Origin: Streptomyces sp. SID8374 | Lineage (GTDB): Bacteria > Actinomycetota > Actinomycetes > Streptomycetales > Streptomycetaceae | Direction: 5' to 3' | DNA length: 64,000 nt | Assembly (NCBI RefSeq): GCF_009865135.1 | Contig: NZ_WWGH01000001.1 | Location: 372,001-436,000 of the forward strand | Shown: positions 57,448-64,000 of the stretch, in pieces | Position numbering within the stretch: the stretch's first letter is position 1 | Layout: the number at the start of each line of letters is the position of its first letter | Notes under the pieces: model-generated | Seen by the model: only the letters and a program-made list of their open reading frames with translations | Database searches by the model: none | What the model was told of the DNA's origin: nothing | Program-made: the position numbers and the translations under genes

Positions 57448-58665
57448 TCAGCGGTCCATCGCGCTCAGCGCCCGCTGGGCCAGCGGGTGGGTACGGACCA
57501 GCTCGGCGAGCGACGTCGTGCCCCGGGTGATCCCGGCGAACGCCTTCCAGGCCGGGCGGAAGCCGGTCAGCACGGCGTGCAGCACCCCCGGGCGGCGCTC
57601 GAACAGCTTGAGCATGCGGCGGCCCACGCCCATCTCCACGCCGAGACCGGCCTTGATGGCGAAGGCGTAGTTGAGGGCTTGGCGGCGGGCGTCCACCGCA
57701 TCGTGCGCCTCGGCGATCCTGACGGCCCATTCGCCCGCGAGCCGCCCGGAGCGCAGCGCGAAGGAGATGCCCTCGCGGGTCCACGGCTCCAGGAGCCCCG
57801 CCGCGTCGCCGCAGACCACGACCCGGCCACGGGAGAGCGGGGAGTCGTCGCTGCGGCAGCGGGTCAGATGGCCCGAGGAGATGGACGGCTCGAACCCGGC
57901 GAGGCCGAGGCGGGCGATGAAGTCCTCCAGATACCGCTTGGTGCCGGCGCCGTCGCCGCGCGCCGAGATGACCCCGACGGTCAGGGTGTCGCCCTTGGGG
58001 AAGACCCAGCCGTAACTGCCGGGCATCGGGCCCCAGTCGATGAGGACCCGGCCCGCCCAGTCCTCCGCCACCGTCGCCGGAACGGGGATCTCCGCCTCCA
58101 GGCCGAGGTCCACCTGGTCGAGTTTGACCCCGACGTGTGCTCCTATCCGGCCCGCGCTGCCGTCCGCGCCGACGACCGCCCGCGCCAGCACGGTCTCACC
58201 GCCGGCCAGCACGACCGCGACCGTACGCCGGTCGGGCACGGCGGGTCCGTGCTGCTCCACCCGCACCACCGAGGCGCCGGTACGCAGTTCGGCGCCGGCC
58301 TTCTGCGCCTCCTCCACCAGCCCGGCGTCGAACTCCGGGCGGTTGATCAGCCCGAAGAGCATGCGCCGGGAGCGGCGGGTGCGGGAGAGCTTCCCGTTGA
58401 GCGAAAAGGTGACGGCGTGGATGCGGTCCTTCAGGGGCAGTTCGAACCCCGGTGGCAGGGAATCCCGGGAGAACCCGATGATGCCGCCGCCGCAGGTCTT
58501 GTAGCGCGGCAACTCCGCCTTCTCCAGCAGCAGGACCCGTCGGCCCGCCACGGCTGCCGCGTACGCCGCCGATGCGCCGGCCGGTCCGGCGCCGACGACG
58601 ACGACGTCCCACACCGACGACGACTCTTCGTTTTCCCGCCCGGCGTCTGCGTTCTCGCTGCTCAC
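57448..58665 (-). CDS. Geranylgeranyl reductase-family FAD oxidoreductase
   Basis: A 405-residue flavoprotein. The FAD Rossmann motif VVVVGAGPAGASAAYAAA is near residue 20, the characteristic PRYKTCGGGI near 53, VVGADGSAGRIG, and VCGDAAGLLEPWTREGIS near 290. Members saturate isoprenoid chains (archaeal/plant GGR; actinobacterial menaquinone MenJ). A role on menaquinone side chain or other isoprenoids is plausible. GTG 58665. Probably cotranscribed with the hydrolase at 57439. Confidence 0.9.
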   Translation of the reverse strand: MSSENADAGRENEESSSVWDVVVVGAGPAGASAAYAAAVAGRRVLLLEKAELPRYKTCGGGIIGFSRDSLPPGFELPLKDRIHAVTFSLNGKLSRTRRSRRMLFGLINRPEFDAGLVEEAQKAGAELRTGASVVRVEQHGPAVPDRRTVAVVLAGGETVLARAVVGADGSAGRIGAHVGVKLDQVDLGLEAEIPVPATVAEDWAGRVLIDWGPMPGSYGWVFPKGDTLTVGVISARGDGAGTKRYLEDFIARLGLAGFEPSISSGHLTRCRSDDSPLSRGRVVVCGDAAGLLEPWTREGISFALRSGRLAGEWAVRIAEAHDAVDARRQALNYAFAIKAGLGVEMGVGRRMLKLFERRPGVLHAVLTGFRPAWKAFAGITRGTTSLAELVRTHPLAQRALSAMDR

Positions 58666-58861
58666 GATGTGCTTCTGCTCCCGATCCGACCAGTGGCCCC
58701 AAGCTGCTCACGGCATCCTACGGCGCGTGGTGACCGAGCCCCTCTGTGGGAGGATCGGCCATGATTTCGTCCTGCCTCGCGGCACCGCATCCACGGTGTC
58801 GCGGACGGGCGCGTACACACCGTGCCCTACCCATAACGTCGCACCCACGAGGAGCGTGCCC

Positions 58862-60226
58862 ATGACCGCCCGCCCGATTTCCGAGACCGTCGCCTCGCTG
58901 ATGCCCCGTGCCCGGGCTGAGCTCGCCGAGCTGGTCGCGTTCCAGTCGGTGGCGGACCCGGCGCAGTTCCCGAAGAGCGAGTGCGAGGCCGCGGCGAACT
59001 GGGTCGCGGACGCCCTGCGCGCCGAGGACTTCACGGACGTCGCCCTCCTCGACACCCCCGACGGCACGCAGTCGGTCTACGGTTACCTGCCCGGCCCGGC
59101 CGGTGCCCCGACCGTACTGCTCTACGCGCACTACGACGTGCAGCCGCCGCTGGACGAGTCGGCGTGGCTCTCCCCGCCGTTCGAGCTGACCGAGCGCGAC
59201 GGACGCTGGTACGGCCGGGGCGCGGCGGACTGCAAGGGCGGGTTCATCATGCACCTGCTCGCGCTGCGCGCCCTGAAGGCGAACGGCGGTGTCCCGGTCT
59301 CGGTGAAGGTGATCGCCGAGGGCTCCGAGGAGCAGGGCACCGGCGGTCTGGAGCGGTACGCGGAGGCGCACCCGGAGCTGCTGGCGGCGGACACGATCGT
59401 CATCGGCGACACCGGGAACTTCCGGGTCGGGCTGCCGACGGTGACGGCGACACTGCGCGGCATGACGATGCTGCGGGTGCAGCTGGACACCCTCGAAGGG
59501 AACCTGCACTCGGGGCAGTTCGGCGGCGCCGCCCCCGACGCGCTGGCCGCGATGATCCAGCTGCTGGCCTCGCTGCGCGACGCGGACGGGACGACGACGG
59601 TCGACGGTCTGACCGGCGAGGCGGACTGGGACGGACTCCAGTACCCGGAGGCGGAGTTCCGGCAGGACGCCAAGGTGCTGGACGGCGTGGAGCTGATCGG
59701 CAAGGGCACGGTCGCGGACCGGATCTGGGCGCGCCCCGCCGTCACCGTCATCGGCATCGACTGCCCGCCGGTGGTCGGCGCCACACCGTCCGTGCAGGCG
59801 AGCGCCCGGGCGCAGATCAGCCTGCGGGTGCCCCCGGGCCACGACGCCGCCGAGGCGGCGAAGCTGCTCACCGCCCACCTGGAGTCGCACGCCCCCTGGG
59901 GGGCGCGGGTCACGGTGGAGCAGGTGGGCCAGGGCCAGCCGTTCCGCGCCGACATGGACAGCCCGGCGTACACGGCGATGGCGGACGCGATGCGCGACGC
60001 CTACCCGGGCCAGGAGATGCAGTCCTCCGGCATGGGCGGCTCCATCCCGCTCTGCAACACCCTGGCGTCGCTCTACCCGGAGGCGGAGATCCTCCTCATC
60101 GGCCTGAGCGAGCCGGAGGCGCAGATCCACGCGGTGAACGAGAGCGTGTCGCCGGAGGAGCTGGAGCGGATGTCGGTCACCGAGGCTCTGTTCCTGCGCA
60201 ACTACGCGGAGTCGAAGAAGGCCTGA
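58862..60226 (+). CDS. M20-family dipeptidase
   Basis: A 454-residue zinc peptidase of the M20/CNDP type. The metal ligands appear in order: His in YAHYDVQPP (near 89), bridging Asp in GRGAADCKGG (near 122), general base and ligand Glu-Glu in EGSEEQGTG (near 157), Asp in GDTGN and His in AQIHAVNES near the end. A dimerisation lid lies at 200-330. It removes dipeptides or other amidated substrates. ATG at 58862 follows GAGGAG. The end abuts the MBL pseudogene. Confidence 0.9.
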   Translation: MTARPISETVASLMPRARAELAELVAFQSVADPAQFPKSECEAAANWVADALRAEDFTDVALLDTPDGTQSVYGYLPGPAGAPTVLLYAHYDVQPPLDESAWLSPPFELTERDGRWYGRGAADCKGGFIMHLLALRALKANGGVPVSVKVIAEGSEEQGTGGLERYAEAHPELLAADTIVIGDTGNFRVGLPTVTATLRGMTMLRVQLDTLEGNLHSGQFGGAAPDALAAMIQLLASLRDADGTTTVDGLTGEADWDGLQYPEAEFRQDAKVLDGVELIGKGTVADRIWARPAVTVIGIDCPPVVGATPSVQASARAQISLRVPPGHDAAEAAKLLTAHLESHAPWGARVTVEQVGQGQPFRADMDSPAYTAMADAMRDAYPGQEMQSSGMGGSIPLCNTLASLYPEAEILLIGLSEPEAQIHAVNESVSPEELERMSVTEALFLRNYAESKKA

Positions 60227-60235
60227 ACCTCGCGG

Positions 60236-60787
60236 ATGCCCCCTGCCGACCCCGACAGGGGGCACCCGTCCGGGGCGGCTACGCCCTCGGGCTATCTCTC
60301 GTGCGACGGCGACAGTGACAGCGCCGACCTGACGTTGATCGACGCGGGTGACATCGAGGCGGCGGAAGCGATCGAGGACGCGGTACGTGGGTTCGGCCTC
60401 GACCCCGGCCGGATCGGCCGCATCGTCCTCACCCACGGCCACCGCGACCACTACGGCGCCGCCCAGGAACTGGCGGACCGCCACGGCGCCGAGATCCTCG
60501 CCCACCCGCTGGACGCGCCAGTGATCCGGGGCGAGGTCCCCGTACCGGAACCGGACCTCCTCGACTGGGAACGGCCGCTGTACGAGCACGGGCTGACGGT
60601 CCCCGATCCGCCGCCCACCCGGGTCGACCGCGAGGTGGCCGACGGTGAGGTGCTGCCGTTCGGCGGTGGCGCCCGGGTGGTGCACGCGCCCGGTCACACG
60701 CCGGGGTCCATCGCTCTCCATCTGCCGCGCTAGGGGGTCCTGTTCACCGGGGACTGTGTGGCGGGCGTCGGGGAGGTGATGCGCTGA
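60236..60787 (+). pseudogene. Decayed MBL-fold metallohydrolase gene
   Basis: The frame encodes LTLIDAGD, then VLTHGHRDHYGAAQELADRHG (the zinc motif HxHxDH in THGHRDH) and APGHTPGSIALH, all metallo-beta-lactamase signatures. The N-terminal strands are degraded, an in-frame TAG at 60731-60733 interrupts the protein right before GVLFTGDCVA, which belongs to the same fold, and the frame ends at 60787 after GVGEVMR, so about the last 60 residues of the family are missing. Zinc site incomplete, hence almost certainly non-functional. Confidence 0.75.
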
Positions 60788-61008
60788 GTCCGTCGGCCAG
60801 GGACACGCATGCGGTCCGCGTGGCGTCCAGGAGCCTGGTGATCAGGAAGTGCGGGGCACCGCCTTCGTCCAGTGCGGCAGCGGCCTCGGCCGGCCGGGCC
60901 TCCAGGACGTGGCGCAACGGGTCGACGTCCACGTAAGCGCAGGTCGTCGGAGAACTCCAGCACCGTGGCAGGCACCAGGACATCGGATGGCTGCTCATCA
61001 ATGCTCAT
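60785..61008 (-). pseudogene. Frameshifted and truncated small gene of unknown family
   Basis: ATG at 61008 has a strong GGAGGAG ribosome-binding site and opens MSIDEQPSDVLVPATVLEFS with SDDLRL following. At about 60938 the frame breaks; the -1/+1 frame continues with YVDVDPLRHVLEARPAEAAA and ALDEGGAPHFLITRLLDA. The reading runs into the 3' end of the MBL pseudogene, so the true end is lost. Good codon bias on both sides supports a once-functional gene of about 75 residues or more. Confidence 0.5.
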
Positions 61009-61083
61009 GTCGGGCTTCTCCTCCGGCACCAGCGCCCTTGCCCGTGAATCCGGTAAGTCGCGCCTGGGCGGGCGGGCCGCCCG

Positions 61084-62121
61084 TCAGCCCACCGGGACGC
61101 CCGCTTCCAGGTTGAGCACCGTGGACCGCTCGCGCGCCCGCAGGGCCCAGCGCAGCCGCTCGTAGCGGGTCGGGGGAAGCATCCCCGCCGCCTCCCGCTC
61201 CGTGACGAAGCGCCAGCCGCGCAGCTCGGAGCCGGGGAGCAGCAGCCGGCCGGCGTCCTCGGTCCGCAGCAGCCCGCCGTCGAAGAGGAAGCGCAGCCCG
61301 CCGTAGCCGGGCGGGGTGGGCGGCTCCCAGTCGACGAGAAGCAGGGTGGGGACCCGGTCGAGTCGGAGCCCGGTCTCCTCGGCGACCTCCCGTATCCCGG
61401 CCTGGGCCGGGGCCTCGCCCTCCTCCACGACCCCGCCGGGGAACTCCCAGCCGGGCTTGTACGTCGGGTCGACGAGGAGCACCCGGTCCTGTTCGTCGAA
61501 GAGCAGCACCCCGGCCGCGACGGTCGCGGCGGTCGGCCGGGGGCTCTGGACGATCTCGCACGGTCCGGCGGCGCCGGTGCGGACGGCCTCGGCGATCCGC
61601 TCGGCGGTCTCGCGCGGGGTGAGGGCGCCGTTGTCGACGACATGGGCGTCCTCGGTGATCCAGCCGAGCGCGTCCTGGTAGGGCCCGATGTGGTCGTACG
61701 CCCACCGGTTGACCCGCTCGCTCTGCTCGCGGTCCCCGGGGTACTCCACCCGGCTCGCTATCCGGCTGCGCAGGATCGTTTCCTCAGGTGAGAGCAGCAC
61801 ATGCCGGACCGGGATGCGCCGGGAGGCGAGCCCGCCGAATATCTCGTCCCGGTACTCCTGTCTCAGCAGCGTCATCGGCACCACCAGCACCCCGGGCGCC
61901 TCGGCGAGCAGCGCGGCCGCCGTGTCCACCACGAGCCGCCGCCAGATCCTCAGGTCCTGGAAGTCGCCCACCTCTGCCAGCTTCTTCTGGGGCAGCAGCC
62001 CGCGCAGTCCGGCCCCGGTGAGTTCCGGGTCGTACAAGGTGCTGTTCGGGATCAGATCGATCAGTTCGCCCGCGACGCTGGTCTTGCCCGCGCCGAACGC
62101 ACCGTTGATCCAGACGATCAC
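61084..62121 (-). CDS. P-loop kinase-like domain fused to Nudix hydrolase
   Basis: A 345-residue two-domain protein. The N-terminal 180 residues form an AAA/shikimate-kinase-like P-loop domain: IVWINGAFGAGKTS (Walker A at 6-13), then LVVPMTLLRQEYRDEIF, resembling tunicamycin-resistance (TmrB-like) ATP-binding proteins. The C-terminal half has a complete Nudix box GGVVEEGEAPAQAGIREVAE followed by ETGL. GTG 62121 follows GAGGGGG. It may be a bifunctional detoxification or nucleotide-processing enzyme. Both active sites look intact. Confidence 0.88.
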   Translation of the reverse strand: MIVWINGAFGAGKTSVAGELIDLIPNSTLYDPELTGAGLRGLLPQKKLAEVGDFQDLRIWRRLVVDTAAALLAEAPGVLVVPMTLLRQEYRDEIFGGLASRRIPVRHVLLSPEETILRSRIASRVEYPGDREQSERVNRWAYDHIGPYQDALGWITEDAHVVDNGALTPRETAERIAEAVRTGAAGPCEIVQSPRPTAATVAAGVLLFDEQDRVLLVDPTYKPGWEFPGGVVEEGEAPAQAGIREVAEETGLRLDRVPTLLLVDWEPPTPPGYGGLRFLFDGGLLRTEDAGRLLLPGSELRGWRFVTEREAAGMLPPTRYERLRWALRARERSTVLNLEAGVPVG

Positions 62122-62350
62122 GGTTCCCCCTCTTCCGTAGCCCCCTGTGGCTTGCCCGCAACACCCTGCCGGGGAAACCCCGCCGTGGCGACGGCGTCGC
62201 CGGAATGAGAGGGTCCGGGCCGGTTTGGGGGTCCGATGGTACGAAGCCGGGTTCGGGGGCAGCCGTATCCATGACGGACAAGGCTCGTTGAGCAGGTAAT
62301 CGCCAGGCCTACGGCATGGGCCGGCGGCACAGGACAACTGGGGGTGCGCC

Positions 62351-62527
62351 GTGCGGCGGACAATTCTCGAACGGTTCCCGGCAGGAGATCCCCGCGGCAG
62401 CCGGGCGGCCGAGGAGTTCGCGGCCGCCCGCCGCGGCGAGGGCCTGGCGGCGGAGGTCGTGATGAATCTGGACCAGGACGTCTTCCTGGTGGTCGTACCA
62501 CAGCAGCCCGCGGACGCGGGGCGCTGA
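62351..62527 (+). CDS. Small acidic-helix protein (58 aa)
   Basis: A 58-residue ORF: RRTILERFPAGDPRGSRAAE, then a helix EEFAAARRGEGLAAEVVMNL and a strand QDVFLVVVPQQPAD. Every codon's third position is G or C except in a few places, as in true Streptomyces genes. GTG start at 62351 lies behind a weak GGGGTG. Family unrecognised. It is too short to be sure, but the coding signature is good. Degenerate repeats begin right after its stop. Confidence 0.6.
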   Translation: MRRTILERFPAGDPRGSRAAEEFAAARRGEGLAAEVVMNLDQDVFLVVVPQQPADAGR

Positions 62528-62847
62528 CGGGGTGCCAGGCGGGCTGTGGTGGTTGCCCGCCTGGCGGACGGGGCTTCCGGCAGCCTGTGACGGGCGCTCA
62601 CCCTGACGAACGGGGTGCCCGGCGGGCCGTGCTGGATGCTCGCCGGACGGACTCGGTGTCCGGCAGCCTCCGTGGACCCCGCCTGACGGACGAGGCGCCC
62701 GACAGCCTTCGGCGGTGCCCCGCCTGACGAACTCGGCTCGCGACGACCGTGATTGGGTTCTCGACCTGGGGAACTCGGCGCCTGGTGACCCTCGGTGGGT
62801 GCCCCGCCTGACGAACGGGGCGCCCACCGAAGGCAGTCGCGCCCGCG
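62528..62847. repeat. Degenerate 40-50-bp tandem repeats (CCTGACGAAC-rich)
   Basis: About seven diverged units with the core CGCCTGACGAACKSGGCGCC and short spacers fill the 320-bp gap between the 58-aa gene and the ROK glucokinase gene. No gene is supported. Similar repeat-like gene-end sequences occur elsewhere in Streptomyces (recollection). Confidence 0.65.
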
Positions 62848-63777
62848 CTAACGCAGCGCGATCGCCGCGGCCGCCGCGCCGACCAGCCCCGCGTCCGTGC
62901 CCATCACGGCGGGCGCGACCGTGAGGCCCCGGACGAACGAGAGCGTCGCGTAGTCGCCCAGGCTGCGGCGCAGCGGCGCGAAGAGCACGTCTCCCGCGCC
63001 CGCCACTCCCCCGCCGATCACCGCGATGTCGATCTCGACCAGGGTGGCGGTGGCGGCGATGCCGGCCGCGAGCGCCTGGGCCGCCCGCTCGTACGAGGCG
63101 ATGGCGACCTGGTCCCCGGCGCGCGCGGCGGCGGCCACGGCGGCGGCCGTGGTGTCGCCGTCCGGGCCGGGGAGCCAGCCGCCCTCCAAGGCCCGGCGGG
63201 CGATGTTCGGGCCGCTGGCGATCCGCTCCACACAGCCGCGCGCACCGCACGGGCACGGGTCGCCGTCCAGGTCGACGCTGATGTGGCCGATGTGACCGGC
63301 GTTGCCGGAGGGGCCCGGGTGCAGCGTGCCGCCGAGGACCAGGCCACCGCCGACGCCCGTCGAGACGACGAGGCAGAGCGCGTTGTCGTAGCCGCGCGCC
63401 GCCCCGAGCCAGTGCTCGGCCGCGGTCATCGCGACCCCGTCGCCGACCAGGGCCACGGGCAGCCCGCCGATCGTCTTCTGCACCCGCTCCACCAGCGGGA
63501 AGTCGCGCCAGCCGGGTACGTTGACCGGGCTGACCGTGCCCGCACCCGCGTCGACCGGGCCCGCGCTGCCGATCCCCGCGGAGCCCGCACGGTCCCACAG
63601 CGGTGAGGCCGTCAGCTCGCCGAGCACCTCGTCCACGGCACCCATCACCGCCTCGGCACCCTCCCGGGCGGGCGTCGGCCGCTGCGCCCGTACGAGGAGG
63701 TTTCCGTCCCCGTCGACCAGGCCGCCGGCGATCTTGGTGCCGCCGATGTCGAGTGCGGCGACGAGGTCGGTATGCAT
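62848..63777 (-). CDS. ROK-family glucokinase-like sugar kinase
   Basis: A 309-residue sugar kinase without an HTH. ATP/phosphate motif LDIGGTKIAGG (residues 10-20), sugar-binding region STGVGGGLVLGG, and the zinc motif CPCGARGC. The length and motifs fit ROK glucokinase (GlkA-like) of Streptomyces, which phosphorylates glucose or another hexose. ATG at 63777 has GGAGAAG at 9 nt. It is divergent from the gene beyond the right edge, with a LacI-type operator and promoter in between. Confidence 0.9.
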   Translation of the reverse strand: MHTDLVAALDIGGTKIAGGLVDGDGNLLVRAQRPTPAREGAEAVMGAVDEVLGELTASPLWDRAGSAGIGSAGPVDAGAGTVSPVNVPGWRDFPLVERVQKTIGGLPVALVGDGVAMTAAEHWLGAARGYDNALCLVVSTGVGGGLVLGGTLHPGPSGNAGHIGHISVDLDGDPCPCGARGCVERIASGPNIARRALEGGWLPGPDGDTTAAAVAAAARAGDQVAIASYERAAQALAAGIAATATLVEIDIAVIGGGVAGAGDVLFAPLRRSLGDYATLSFVRGLTVAPAVMGTDAGLVGAAAAAIALR

Positions 63778-63851
63778 CGGTGTGGCTTCTCCGGATGAGT
63801 GAAGGGCGGGACCTGCGGGTTCAGTCAATAGTCTGCACAGTCTCCCTGGGG

Positions 63852-63878
63852 TTGACAACGTTGTCCAGGGCCTATGCT
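63852..63878 (+). promoter_or_regulatory. Promoter with LacI-type operator GACAACGTTGTC
   Basis: A perfect 12-bp palindrome (63854-63865) overlaps the -35 TTGACA (63852-63857); TATGCT (63873-63878) could be the -10, though the 15-bp gap is short. It points right, out of the window, and lies 75 bp from the start of the divergent sugar kinase. Form and setting fit control by a LacI-family sugar repressor. Confidence 0.6.
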
Positions 63879-64000
63879 CGAAGCCACAGCCTCCGTTCGT
63901 CTCCGCAGCAGGCTCCGCGGGCCGTCCGGAGGTGCCCGTTTGCCGCCCGAACGCCGCCCGAATCCCCTACCGTCACCCCGACCCGCCCCCTCGAAATCCG

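Noticed and set aside
1..64000. CRISPR arrays, tRNA, rRNA or prophage genes
   Set aside because: No regularly spaced repeats with unique spacers, no cloverleaf-like tRNA sequence and no phage structural, integrase or lysis motifs were found by eye.

Overview
This is a 64-kb piece of a high-GC actinobacterial chromosome, almost certainly Streptomyces. The support is very high third-position GC, frequent GTG/TTG starts, and lineage-typical families: a WhiB-like regulator, a streptophobe-family membrane protein, a RheA/Hsp18 pair with its operator, a mycothiol-dependent maleylpyruvate isomerase-like protein, an F420/deazaflavin (DDN-type) oxidoreductase, an HTH-DUF5753/ATPase pair and TerD proteins. 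No rRNA, tRNA, CRISPR array or phage was seen. Gene order looks like ordinary Streptomyces chromosome with one insertion sequence and a few decayed genes.

Layout. 1-2.7 kb: start of a secreted PA14/glycoside hydrolase (leaves the window at the left edge), then an alpha/beta hydrolase divergent from a small HTH regulator across a 26-bp palindrome. 2.8-10.2 kb: signalling block with an anti-sigma-type ATPase, a double-FHA ABC transporter, a 213-aa protein with PTxVV repeats, a soluble Ser/Thr kinase, a streptophobe protein and a DUF6777-like membrane protein. 10.3-18.6 kb: DUF1232, WhiB-like, SpoIIE-type phosphatase, HTH/ATPase pair, RNase HI with a Cys/His tail, SDR, ABC exporter behind a MerR/SoxR-type promoter, methyltransferase. 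18.6-24.4 kb: a structured intergenic region, SulP transporter plus beta-carbonic anhydrase, two DUF2267 proteins, hsp18/rheA, methyltransferase. 24.5-28.6 kb: SDR and AhpD-like genes, an IS5-type element and an MFS carrier. 28.6-36.3 kb: Nudix, apolipoprotein N-acyltransferase, glutamate racemase-like, HpnB-like glycosyltransferase, double TerD, a shredded comB remnant and a Pro/Gln-rich protein. 36.3-50.5 kb: MOSC, Rv1733c-like, a beta-helix/AAA+ fusion, a large membrane hydrolase, DeoR regulator, SRPBCC proteins, a sigma-like transmembrane protein, a Rossmann/DUF2867 protein and a cysteine-synthase-like enzyme. 50.7-64 kb: ATPase, ROK regulator, leaderless MFS gene, MDMPI-like protein, TetR with three operators and a DDN-like enzyme, geranylgeranyl reductase-type enzyme, M20 peptidase, two pseudogenes, a P-loop/Nudix fusion and a ROK glucokinase next to a LacI-type operator at the right edge.

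How the genes work together. The clearest functional unit is the kinase/FHA-transporter cluster at 3.3-7.3 kb, which resembles mycobacterial PknF/Rv1747. The intervening protein carries repeated Thr-x-Val-Val motifs that could be phosphorylated and bound by the FHA domains (inference). Several regulators sit next to the palindromes they probably bind (2.0, 13.1, 22.9 and 56.2 kb). SulP and carbonic anhydrase suggest bicarbonate handling. Family calls come from recognising conserved motifs by eye; no database search was run.
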